DNA of 26,615 bases from a virus: IMG/VR virus record IMGVR_UViG_3300036885_000200, positions 1 through 26,615 of that record, one strand, 5' to 3'. Positions within the stretch are counted from its first letter, which is position 1. Each line of letters starts with the position of its first letter. A program made the position numbers and the translations under genes. Below the pieces are notes generated by a model. That model was given only the letters and a program-made list of their open reading frames with translations. It was not told the DNA's origin and did no database searches. Of this stretch, positions 7,100 to 12,754 are shown one piece after another.

Positions 7100-7303
7100 A
7101 TGAAAACCAAAACTGAAAAAGTGAAGAGGACATATTTCAGTGAGTCAGAGGTAAGCGGATTGGTTTTCTACTTATTTGACTGCAGCACTGAGGTACTTTC
7201 AGAAGCATGGAAGAAAGCCCAGCGCAAGTATCCTGGGTATGTTGGCTCTAAGAAGTGCCAGGCTGCTTTCAGCAAGGTCGTGAAAGAGTTGCAAAAAATC
7301 TAG
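7100..7303 (+). CDS. Small lysine-rich hypothetical protein
   Basis: 67 aa, ATG 7100 behind the leader element and a weak GGAG (7085-7088). It starts MKTKTEKVKRTYFSESEVSG, similar in its first residues to the gene at 7417 (MKTKIKKSKK). The C-terminal FSKVVKELQKI is encoded in a 44-bp unit that is repeated in tandem just after the stop. It has one central hydrophobic helix (GLVFYLFDCSTEVL) that is too polar for a membrane segment. Function unknown; the shared leader suggests co-regulation with the Lys-rich protein at 7417. Confidence 0.7.
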   Translation: MKTKTEKVKRTYFSESEVSGLVFYLFDCSTEVLSEAWKKAQRKYPGYVGSKKCQAAFSKVVKELQKI

Positions 7304-7354
7304 ACCTTCCTTTCAGCAAGGTCATGAAAGAGTTGCAAGAAATCTAGATCTTCC
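7267..7354 (+). repeat. 44-bp tandem duplication at a gene end
   Basis: Copy 1 (7267-7310) and copy 2 (7311-7354) are directly adjacent and differ at 3 of 44 positions. Copy 1 holds the last 11 codons and the stop of the gene at 7100. Copy 2 still reads FSKVMKELQEI-stop in its own right but is outside the gene. It looks like a recent duplication with early divergence. Confidence 0.9.
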
Positions 7355-7356
7355 GA

Positions 7357-7402
7357 AATCGGAAGTCACATATCGTGCCCCTATCACGCTAACTGGGGAG
7401 AA
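7357..7402 (+). promoter_or_regulatory. Duplicated leader element, copy B
   Basis: Second copy of the element at 7037-7082. Stem CGTG (7374-7377)/CACG (7385-7388), loop CCCCTAT. The loop CCCC could pair with GGGG at 7395-7398, just before the ribosome binding site (AGAAGGAG, 7399-7406) of the gene at 7417, giving a possible pseudoknot control. This pairing is a suggestion from sequence only. Confidence 0.65.
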
Positions 7403-7416
7403 GGAGTATTACTACC

Positions 7417-7752
7417 ATGAAAACCAAAATCAAGAAGTCCAAGAAAGCTACCAGCTCAAAGAAGGCTGCTGTCCAGGCGAAGAAGGCAGCACGTCTGGCC
7501 AAGCGTCAGCTCAAGAAGACACGGAAAGCGTTCAAGAAAGAGCGTCGCCTGGTCCTCCGGTCTCTGAAGAAGGTCAGCACTCTGGAATCTCGTTTGGCCA
7601 AGCACGTGTTCAAGGTGGAAGGCTTTGCCAAACTCGCCGGCAATTTCGATGCTCTTTCGAAGGGTATCCAGGAACTTCTGAAAGACGCCAAGAAGATGAA
7701 GGTTGCCAAGCCGAAGAAGTCCAAGAAGACCAAGAAGACCGATGAGGAGTAG
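7417..7752 (+). CDS. Lysine-rich histone-H1-like/coiled-coil protein
   Basis: 111 aa, ATG 7417 after AAGGAG (7401-7406). About a third of the residues are Lys or Arg. The first 55 residues are an unbroken basic helix (KKAAVQAKKAARLAKRQLKK). A less charged middle follows (VEGFAKLAGNFDALSKGIQEL), then a PKKSKKTKK tail. Composition resembles bacterial and phage H1-like DNA-condensing proteins. It probably binds DNA or RNA non-specifically. It is followed by a strong hairpin, suggesting a highly transcribed unit. No close family can be named. Confidence 0.75.
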   Translation: MKTKIKKSKKATSSKKAAVQAKKAARLAKRQLKKTRKAFKKERRLVLRSLKKVSTLESRLAKHVFKVEGFAKLAGNFDALSKGIQELLKDAKKMKVAKPKKSKKTKKTDEE

Positions 7753-7784
7753 TCGGCCGGCAAGTTTCAGCGTGTGAAGATTGT

Positions 7785-7813
7785 GGGGAGCGCTCCTCGC
7801 TCCCCAACCTTTT
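7785..7813 (+). terminator. Strong hairpin terminator after the Lys-rich gene
   Basis: GGGGAGCG (7785-7792), loop CTCCT, CGCTCCCC (7798-7805): a perfect 8-bp GC-rich stem followed by AACCTTTT. It ends 17 nt before the next start codon, whose ribosome binding site lies just downstream, so read-through would still allow expression. Confidence 0.75.
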
Positions 7814-7830
7814 CTCAAGGAGGAAATCTC

Positions 7831-8139
7831 GTGGCAAATGACTTTCCGTTCAAATATGGAAACGAATTAGTGTGTGTTTGTGAATATCTAGCAAGCGAGC
7901 ACTATCGAATCGCCAAAGCTCTGGCACACACTTCGCGGTGTCAGTCTCTGTTTTCTCGGAGCACAAATGCTGATCTCCGTCGCTTTATTCGGCGCTTAAA
8001 CAAAGTTCTTGATGGCAGAGCTACACGCCGCAATCTTACTAGCATGGTAGAGGATCTTCAAGTATATGTTGCAGCAGAGCAAGATTCTCGGGACATCGGG
8101 AAGGAGGAAGAAGATGTCAAACATTCTCGATCGCATTGA
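7831..8139 (+). CDS. Hypothetical helical protein
   Basis: 102 aa, GTG 7831 chosen because AAGGAGG (7818-7824) lies 6 nt upstream; the frame is open earlier but would run through the terminator hairpin. Mostly helical (LASEHYRIAKALAHTSRC, ADLRRFIRRLNKVLDG) and charged toward the C-terminus. It overlaps the next gene by 26 nt. No recognised domain. Confidence 0.7.
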   Translation: MANDFPFKYGNELVCVCEYLASEHYRIAKALAHTSRCQSLFSRSTNADLRRFIRRLNKVLDGRATRRNLTSMVEDLQVYVAAEQDSRDIGKEEEDVKHSRSH

Positions 8140-8278
8140 CAGTGCTATTGACGAGAGGCATGTCGGAAGCACACATGATCCATGGAAGTGTTGGATATGC
8201 CGATTCACACGTATGGCCTTCTATCTTGCGATTGGGCTCCTGCTTTTGGTTCTCATCGTGAAACATTGCGAGTTGTGA
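8114..8278 (+). CDS. Small single-pass membrane protein
   Basis: 54 aa, ATG 8114 after AAGGAGG (8101-8106), nested in the end of the previous gene. The hydrophilic N-terminus carries a CWIC pair (Cys27-x2-Cys30). A clear hydrophobic span (MAFYLAIGLLLLVLIV) is followed by KHCEL, so one membrane helix with a short tail is expected. The CxxC near the membrane could bind metal or be redox-active. It may sit in the host inner membrane. Function unknown. Confidence 0.65.
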   Translation: MSNILDRIDSAIDERHVGSTHDPWKCWICRFTRMAFYLAIGLLLLVLIVKHCEL

Positions 8279-8307
8279 CATATTTCATTCCCTGAAAGGG
8301 GACTCAA

Positions 8308-8457
8308 GTGTCAGCCAAGAAACTGAAATACACTGGCGTTAGGGTTCCTGCGGATTTGATGTGGGGGTGTAAGGCGCAAGCTGCCGGAGAACACCTCTCG
8401 GTGCAGGAATTTGTAGCTCGTGTCCTCAGGAAGTATCTTGATTCAGTTGCGAAATAA
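8308..8457 (+). CDS. Tiny ribbon-helix-helix-like protein
   Basis: 49 aa, GTG 8308 after AAAGGGG (8295-8301). The pattern KYTGVRVPADLMWGCKAQA, then SVQEFVARVLRKYLDSV, fits an Arc/ParG-type ribbon-helix-helix fold: a strand with alternating residues, helix A, a turn beginning with Ser, and helix B. Such proteins dimerise and bind operators, so it could be a transcriptional repressor or an antitoxin-like regulator. No toxin gene is evident next to it. The structured block 8461-8692 begins 4 nt after its stop, so it might be this RHH protein's DNA site or an RNA under its control. Confidence 0.65.
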   Translation: MSAKKLKYTGVRVPADLMWGCKAQAAGEHLSVQEFVARVLRKYLDSVAK

Positions 8458-8460
8458 AAT

Positions 8461-8692
8461 TTGCCACCAAGGGAGCCGAACAGCCTCAGGTGTAGGTGCT
8501 CCCCAATGCACCTGCATAATGTCTTGAGGGCGGCGATGATCCTGGTGGCAACTGTTTGGAGTGGACACTGTTGTGTGTCCCTCCATTGCTGCTCTGCTAA
8601 GGCGATTGGCCTCGCCTGCCTCCGGCCTGGCATTTGTCTGTGTTTCCTCCAGGCACTAAAAGCCAGGAATTTGTAGCAGAGCAGCAATGGAG
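8461..8692 (+). ncRNA. Second structured RNA (or DNA inverted-repeat) candidate
   Basis: 232 nt without a credible gene. P1: 8461-8469 pairs perfectly with 8543-8551 (9 bp) and encloses CCTCA 8484-8488/TGAGG 8525-8529 and 8492-8499/8508-8515 (8 bp, one G-T). Next is a hairpin GGACAC 8563-8568/GTGTCC 8575-8580. Directly abutting it is a perfect 19-bp stem, 8581-8599/8674-8692, that encloses GGCGA 8601-8605/TCGCC 8612-8616 and CCTGGC 8626-8631/GCCAGG 8662-8667. The nested, branched layout suits a folded RNA. The perfect 19-bp arms could instead be a DNA element such as an origin or a miniature inverted-repeat element; I see no target-site duplication. No match to a known class can be made by eye. 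Confidence 0.6.
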
Positions 8693-8718
8693 CGAGAGAC
8701 TCCAAGAAGGAGACAAAC

Positions 8719-8946
8719 ATGGAAAAGGCAACAAGGAAAAGAGTTGACAGAGGAGATCAAAGCCAAATTGATGCTGGCGTCTATGCCCCAAAAGCTCCAC
8801 CAACTCCAATCCCTCCTGGCGTCACGGATTGTTTTGGGAAATACAACGATCCTCATGTTGACACTTGTAGTCTATACTGCTATGAGTTTGAGACGTGTGC
8901 GTTCAAAGTGTCCCTTGTTAAGCATCTGACTCCAAGAGGGAGGTAG
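8719..8946 (+). CDS. Small zinc-motif protein with IPPGV-DCFGK signature
   Basis: 75 aa, ATG 8719 after AAGGAG (8707-8712). The centre reads PTPIPPGVTDCFGKYNDPH and continues to a Cys cluster of pattern C-x11-C-x3-C-x5-C, likely a zinc-binding site. The same signature (IPPGV-DCFGKF-DP and C-x11-C-x2-C-x5-C) occurs in the protein at 12687. CFG-type Cys clusters occur as small modules in other phage and mobile-element proteins. The N-terminus is basic. It may be a nucleic-acid-binding or adaptor module; function unproven. Confidence 0.75.
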   Translation: MEKATRKRVDRGDQSQIDAGVYAPKAPPTPIPPGVTDCFGKYNDPHVDTCSLYCYEFETCAFKVSLVKHLTPRGR

Positions 8947-8948
8947 CC

Positions 8949-9299
8949 ATGAGAGTCTTGATTTGTGGCGATCGTCATTGGAAGGATGGCCATGCCGTCA
9001 AGCGTGAACTTCTGAAGCTTGAGGGCGTTCGCTGTGTGATAGAAGGAGAGGCAAGTGGCGCGGACATTTTTGGAAGGGTCGCAGCGGAGTCCTTGGGTAT
9101 TCAAGTCAAGCCATTCCCGGCTCTGTGGAATCTATATGGGAAGGCTGCTGGCCATGTCCGTAATCGGCAGATGCTCGTTGAGGGGAAGCCAGACTTGGTT
9201 CTTGCGTTCCACTCGAACATCGAGAAGAGTAAGGGTACCAAGAATATGGTAGAGCAAGCCAGGAAGGCAGGCGTTCCTGTCAAAATCTTCAAAAGATAA
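8949..9299 (+). CDS. SLOG-superfamily protein (YspA/DprA-like Rossmann)
   Basis: 116 aa, ATG 8949 after GAGGGAGG (8936-8943), 2 nt after the previous stop. The pattern is that of YspA-like SLOG domains: MRVLICGDRHWKD, then VIEGEASGADIFGRVAAE (GxxxGAD nucleotide-binding loop), FPALW, AGHVRNRQML, LVLAFH, KGTKNMVEQA and GVPVKIF. SLOG proteins bind nucleotides or nucleotide-derived ligands. Small phage members are common, and their role is mostly unknown. All conserved motifs look intact. The family call is secure; the role in nucleotide sensing or salvage is inference. Confidence 0.85.
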   Translation: MRVLICGDRHWKDGHAVKRELLKLEGVRCVIEGEASGADIFGRVAAESLGIQVKPFPALWNLYGKAAGHVRNRQMLVEGKPDLVLAFHSNIEKSKGTKNMVEQARKAGVPVKIFKR

Positions 9300-9308
9300 G
9301 GTGACTAG

Positions 9309-9512
9309 ATGAATGCAGCAACATTCTACAAGTGTGTGGACCATTCAGACCCACGTTATACAACGACCCTTCGGTACATTCGGAGATTTGTTGGGGCAAG
9401 ATTTGTCCCTCACGTTCTCTCAGACTTGCGGTGCCAGGCTGTGATGCCGCAAGAGGTGCGTGACCTGGTCTGCAAGACATTCATTGAAAAGGAGGTAAAC
9501 TCTCATGGCTAA
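9309..9512 (+). CDS. Small hypothetical protein
   Basis: 67 aa, ATG 9309 after AAGGTGA (9299-9305). Basic and helical (TTLRYIRRFVGARFV, PQEVRDLVCKTF), with three cysteines that do not form a clear zinc pattern. It overlaps the next gene by 8 nt. No family recognised. Confidence 0.65.
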   Translation: MNAATFYKCVDHSDPRYTTTLRYIRRFVGARFVPHVLSDLRCQAVMPQEVRDLVCKTFIEKEVNSHG

Positions 9513-10098
9513 GATGCTCAAGGAGGGTAGCGTGACTTTGTCACAAGCTTGCCGGAACGCTGTTGAGAGTAATAAGGATCTTGTTGTTAGAATTGGACAG
9601 GTTGAGACTATTGCCGCTATCCTCAAGACATCGGTTGATGCATATCTCAAGACGATTGTCGAGCTCCGAGAGCAACTAGCGCCGGTGGTATTGCTGGTCG
9701 GTGCTCTCCAGGACAAGGTCAAGGTTCTGGGAGACCCTTCCGATGAATCCAGCCCTGGTTTGCTATGGAAGGTTCATCGTCTCGAGCGGAGGGTTGTGAC
9801 AAATCAGAAGATGATTGAGGAAAGGGTCCTTGCATATTTCACTTCTGATGATTCTGAAGGGCCTGCCCCGAATTTGCCTGCAAGAGTTCATCGTCTCGAG
9901 GACATGACCGAAAGGATAGACGATGACCTTGATACTTTGCTGGTACACTTGGCTGCTGGCAAAGACGATGATCCAATTATCAACAGTGATAATTTGGATT
10001 CTCCTGAGCCGACAACGACAGAGTCTAGCCCGAAAGAAAAAGAAGGGCATGATTTCCCTGTAACACCAACAGGATTTGCAGGAGGAATAAAAGGATAA
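9505..10098 (+). CDS. Coiled-coil protein with acidic low-complexity tail
   Basis: 197 aa, ATG 9505 after AAAGGAGG (9489-9496). Long heptad-like helices (VETIAAILKTSVDAYL, KTIVELREQLAPVV) are followed by two related segments, LLWKVHRLERRV and LPARVHRLEDMTERI, which suggest an internal repeat. The C-terminal 45 residues are rich in Asp, Ser, Thr and Glu and end TPTGFAGGIKG. It is probably an oligomeric scaffold or structural-type protein, but no phage family can be named. Confidence 0.75.
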   Translation: MAKMLKEGSVTLSQACRNAVESNKDLVVRIGQVETIAAILKTSVDAYLKTIVELREQLAPVVLLVGALQDKVKVLGDPSDESSPGLLWKVHRLERRVVTNQKMIEERVLAYFTSDDSEGPAPNLPARVHRLEDMTERIDDDLDTLLVHLAAGKDDDPIINSDNLDSPEPTTTESSPKEKEGHDFPVTPTGFAGGIKG

Positions 10099-10115
10099 AA
10101 TGAGGAGGTGTCTAG

Positions 10116-10409
10116 ATGTCAGGAACATGGGTGTTTGACAAGCGTCCTCTGAACGATGTGATGCGTCTCAACAAGCCATCGGGTTACAAATTCGATGTGT
10201 ACAAGGTGACGAGCCCAGATTCTGGTGAAGTCTATTGGGTGCAGGTCGTACGAGGAGCGTCCGGAATGGGCGAGAAATTGAAAGCACCAATCGTCCTCTG
10301 CGACTGTCCCGTCGGCAAGTTTCAGGCTCTACTCATCGTTTTGGGATTGGAGGACTTCATCTGTAAGCATGGGCAAGCGTTGCTAGCATATCTCAAAACA
10401 CAAAAGTGA
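10116..10409 (+). CDS. SWIM-type zinc-finger small protein
   Basis: 97 aa, ATG 10116 after GAGGAGG (10100-10106). The C-terminal half shows CDC (x about 19) CKH in the order CDCPVGKFQ ... FICKHGQALLAYL, the CxC...CxH pattern of SWIM zinc fingers including the usual Ala-rich helix after CKH. The N-terminal half is a small beta domain (YKFDVYKVTSPDSGEVYWV). SWIM domains bind DNA or partner proteins. In phages they appear in small, uncharacterised proteins. Good motif match, function unknown. Confidence 0.75.
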   Translation: MSGTWVFDKRPLNDVMRLNKPSGYKFDVYKVTSPDSGEVYWVQVVRGASGMGEKLKAPIVLCDCPVGKFQALLIVLGLEDFICKHGQALLAYLKTQK

Positions 10410-10415
10410 GGCAAA

Positions 10416-11216
10416 ATGGCCAACGTCTCGAACGTCTCGAAAGTAACTCTTAACAAGCGTGTTATTCTGAAGCGGAAGAGGAAATTTGCAGGTCTCACAT
10501 CAGCGCGGCGAATCCAACTTCACTTTGGCACGCCAGAGGAAATACAGACACGACGAGATCGTCTCGAGAAGCAGAGACTCTTTGATTCGGCACGAGCGAT
10601 CCGCCGCCAACGCAAGAAAGGCTTGACTGTTGCGGAAAGAGAATTGGTGAACATATTCCGCGAATTTGGAATTTCTTATTGGTCTATGCTGCCATCAGAC
10701 GCTTTCAAAATGGTACCCAAGTGTCTGGAAGGCAGAAAGGTCTCAACTCTCTCGCAGAAGGCACTTGGTTTCCTGCAGGAGAATTTCGATTCAGAGCAAG
10801 TGGAAGACCCAGAAGGAAGGGTCTTAATAAAATTCAATTCAAACAAAGGAGAACCAACTTCTATGTCACTACTCGCTGATCTCGCCACTGAAAGTGGCCA
10901 ACCGAGAAAGATCGTGCGTGCTATCTATGACGCACTGATGACTGTTGTCAAGAGCAATCTCAAGGCTGAAAGAGCCTTCCGTCTCCCTGGGCTGGGCAAG
11001 CTCAGGATTGCTTACAAGCCTGCGCGTGAGAAACGCAAGGGCATCAATCCCTTCACCAAGAAGCCTGCTATTTTCAAGGCCAAGCCCGCCAGCAACCGGC
11101 TGCGATTTCGCCCATTCCGTGAACTCAAGGACTTTGTTGCCGACCTGCCCGTTGTGAACATCAAGAAAAAGAAGAAAGGCAAGAAGACCAAGAAGTCCAA
11201 GAAGAATCAGGATTGA
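10416..11216 (+). CDS. HU-like DNA-binding protein with long N-terminal extension and Lys tail
   Basis: 266 aa, ATG 10416 with GAGG 10408-10411. Residues about 150-245 resemble HU/IHF: helices LADLATESGQPRKIVRAIYD and LMTVVKSNLKAERAF, then RLPGLGKLRIAYKPARE, the beta-arm Pro in KGINPFTKKPAIF, and LRFRPFRELKDFV. The first 150 residues, starting with a basic patch (KRVILKRKRKF) and a helical segment (VAERELVNIFREFG), are unfamiliar. The tail is KKKKKGKKTKKSKK. HU is normally about 90 aa, so this is an enlarged architectural protein, probably coating or bending phage DNA. A hairpin follows at 11232. Confidence 0.8.
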   Translation: MANVSNVSKVTLNKRVILKRKRKFAGLTSARRIQLHFGTPEEIQTRRDRLEKQRLFDSARAIRRQRKKGLTVAERELVNIFREFGISYWSMLPSDAFKMVPKCLEGRKVSTLSQKALGFLQENFDSEQVEDPEGRVLIKFNSNKGEPTSMSLLADLATESGQPRKIVRAIYDALMTVVKSNLKAERAFRLPGLGKLRIAYKPAREKRKGINPFTKKPAIFKAKPASNRLRFRPFRELKDFVADLPVVNIKKKKKGKKTKKSKKNQD

Positions 11217-11231
11217 GTCGTCCTTCTGCAA

Positions 11232-11261
11232 CCCAGAGCGTGTGAAATATCGCGCTCTGGG
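11232..11261 (+). terminator. Hairpin after the HU-like gene
   Basis: CCCAGAGCG (11232-11240) pairs perfectly with CGCTCTGGG (11253-11261) across a 12-nt loop. The sequence after it, AATACTCCC, has no T tract, so it may be an RNA-end stabiliser or a weak terminator. Similar hairpins follow the Lys-rich genes ending at 7752 and 13754. Confidence 0.5.
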
Positions 11262-11286
11262 AATACTCCCAAAGGAGGATAAAATT

Positions 11287-11448
11287 ATGGGACGATTGTT
11301 GTGTCTTTTAGGATTTCACAAAAAGGTGCTAATAGGGTATATGCAATCTGGAAATAGAAAGTTTCCGGTCTACAAGTGTGGCCGTCCTGGTTGCTATATT
11401 GATGGCAAACGCGCTGACATGTGCATGATAAATGATGGGAGCATGTAA
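11287..11448 (+). CDS. Tiny Cys/His protein resembling phage DUF1660-type
   Basis: 53 aa, ATG 11287 after AAAGGAGG (11272-11279). It begins MGRLLCLLGFHKKV, close to the L-C-x-L-x-G-H-K opening of short phage zinc proteins (DUF1660-like). A CGRPGC pair follows at mid-length. A single zinc site using Cys/His is likely. It has no enzymatic motif. It is one of several small Cys-rich proteins in the window. Confidence 0.65.
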   Translation: MGRLLCLLGFHKKVLIGYMQSGNRKFPVYKCGRPGCYIDGKRADMCMINDGSM

Positions 11449-11459
11449 AGGAGGTGACT

Positions 11460-12014
11460 ATGGATCTTGCCCTAGCCAGGCAGAATGGTCTTGTACCAGG
11501 TAGTCGGGTCGTGCACCAAGTTTCAGGGATGACTGGGGAGATACACAAAGTCCTCCCGGAGTGGGGTGTCCAGGTCTTCAATCTTGATAGGAGATTTGAG
11601 AGGGAGAATTGGACCTGGGCAATGTTCACCATACGCTTACCACGGCTGATGAAGAGATATCCTCGTCCGCTGCGGTGGCCTAGACTGAAGCCAAGTCAGC
11701 AGTGTCATTGTAGAATTGGAAAATTGGAGGTGCTCGATGTCAATAAAGGACAAGTCAAGTGCCTCAGATGTGGGTTCTACATTGGCACAGAGAGTATGCC
11801 TGGCAGATTTGCCAAAGGTATTAAGCTCTTGCGTCGAGCGCACTCTCGAGTTGGCAAGACGTCGCAGCCCACAAGCAAGGTTGGTCTCGCTAGAACTGAG
11901 TCCAGAAAGACTATACATATCCGTCAACGAAAGCGGAAAACACGGACCAATCGTTCAGTGGTCCTTCGTAGCAAGAGGGCTGTCCGAGCGAAGAAAGGAG
12001 GTAGGAATGGCTAA
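11460..12014 (+). CDS. Zinc-ribbon protein with basic tail, overlapping a second frame
   Basis: 184 aa, ATG 11460 after AAAGGAGGTG (11448-11457). Residues 1-50 form a small beta-rich domain (GSRVVHQVSGMTGEIHKV, WGVQVFNLDRRF) like KOW/CarD-type barrels. A zinc ribbon follows: CHC ... VKCLRCGFYIG. After about residue 120 the translation turns into monotonous Arg/Lys/Ser/Thr text, while another frame (11737-12093) reads like a normal protein over the same bases. The first 120 residues look real; the rest may be carried only because no stop occurs until 12012. Confidence 0.6.
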   Translation: MDLALARQNGLVPGSRVVHQVSGMTGEIHKVLPEWGVQVFNLDRRFERENWTWAMFTIRLPRLMKRYPRPLRWPRLKPSQQCHCRIGKLEVLDVNKGQVKCLRCGFYIGTESMPGRFAKGIKLLRRAHSRVGKTSQPTSKVGLARTESRKTIHIRQRKRKTRTNRSVVLRSKRAVRAKKGGRNG

Positions 12015-12093
12015 GGTAGTGAGATTTCCAAGAGTCGGGAAGAAAAGGTTCCCGAGAATCTCGACTGCTGTCCAGCGATTTCCCCGCTTCTGA
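11737..12093 (+). CDS. Overlapping-frame protein of unknown function
   Basis: 118 aa, ATG 11737 with an ideal GGAGGTG (11726-11732) placed inside the gene at 11460 and in a different frame (+1). It reads naturally: helix LADLPKVLSSCVERTLELA, then strands ARLVSLELSPERLYISV and PIVQWSFVARGLS, ending with a repeated FPR motif (RFPRVGKKRFPRI, QRFPRF). An internal in-frame ATG at 12007 has its own AAAGGAGG (11995-12002) and could yield a 28-residue product of just the FPR tail. Which of the overlapping frames is expressed cannot be decided by eye. Not recognised. Confidence 0.5.
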   Translation: MSIKDKSSASDVGSTLAQRVCLADLPKVLSSCVERTLELARRRSPQARLVSLELSPERLYISVNESGKHGPIVQWSFVARGLSERRKEVGMAKVVRFPRVGKKRFPRISTAVQRFPRF

Positions 12094-12109
12094 AATTTAC
12101 AGTGTAGAA

Positions 12110-12754
12110 GTGGCTCTTCGTAGATTTCAGAATCTCATCAAGTGGGCAGCCAGACGGTACTCCATTCGGGGAAACTATCGAATGGAGAGAGACGATTTGG
12201 TTGGCGAGGGCCTGCTTGTATTGGTTCGTTGTTGCAACAAATTCCCAACCGGGGAAGAACGGTTCGCTCGATATTTCAAGCGAGCTTTGTATAACCATTA
12301 TAAGAAAATGATTCGTTTTCGAAACCAAGAGATGCGTCGTGGACAGGAGGTTGATCTGGATGCTGTAGAGCCTCACAAATTGTCTCATCAGGACCATTCA
12401 AGGGTAACATGGTTCTGGACGAAAGGGTACAAGCCACACCTATCCTCCGGAGCCTACAAATTCATGGAAGCGATCATTGACCCTGGAGAGGAGGTGACTG
12501 AAACAGCCTGGCGAGATTTCTGTCGGAGAAACAAACTCAACTCTATGGGTATTCTAGTACAAGGCTGGAAGAAGTTCGTGATTAAACCACGCCACATCCG
12601 ACAGGCCATGAGCATTTCTGTAGCAGACGCAAGACGTTATCTTCAAGAAATCCGATCCGTATATACACGACTAAAGGGAGGACTGAATGAAAAATGTAGG
12701 AAAAAAGAAAAAGCACAACAAGGCCAAGAAAGGGAAGTCAGCGCCAGATGCTGA
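12110..12754 (+). CDS. Sigma-70-like factor (region 2 only evident)
   Basis: 214 aa, GTG 12110; no strong ribosome binding site, so coupling to the gene ending 17 nt earlier is likely and the start is uncertain. Residues about 8-70 match sigma region 2: LIKWAARRYSIRG, ERDDLVGEGLLVLVRCCNKF (the D-L-x-x-E-G core helix) and FARYFKRALYNHYKKMIR. The rest lacks an obvious region 4 helix-turn-helix, though residues about 160-195 are helical and basic. It may redirect host RNA polymerase to phage promoters or be a small sigma-related regulator. Its last 68 nt overlap the next gene. Confidence 0.65.
   Translation: MALRRFQNLIKWAARRYSIRGNYRMERDDLVGEGLLVLVRCCNKFPTGEERFARYFKRALYNHYKKMIRFRNQEMRRGQEVDLDAVEPHKLSHQDHSRVTWFWTKGYKPHLSSGAYKFMEAIIDPGEEVTETAWRDFCRRNKLNSMGILVQGWKKFVIKPRHIRQAMSISVADARRYLQEIRSVYTRLKGGLNEKCRKKEKAQQGQEREVSARC

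Noticed and set aside
8432-8460. Promoter upstream of the second structured block (TAAAAT at 8455-8460)
   Set aside because: The -10-like hexamer has no acceptable -35 box at 16-18 nt and overlaps the end of a coding frame.
8581-8692. Miniature inverted-repeat transposable element
   Set aside because: The 19-bp arms are perfect, but no flanking target-site duplication or second copy is present, and the inner part is itself structured; kept as an RNA/DNA-structure candidate.
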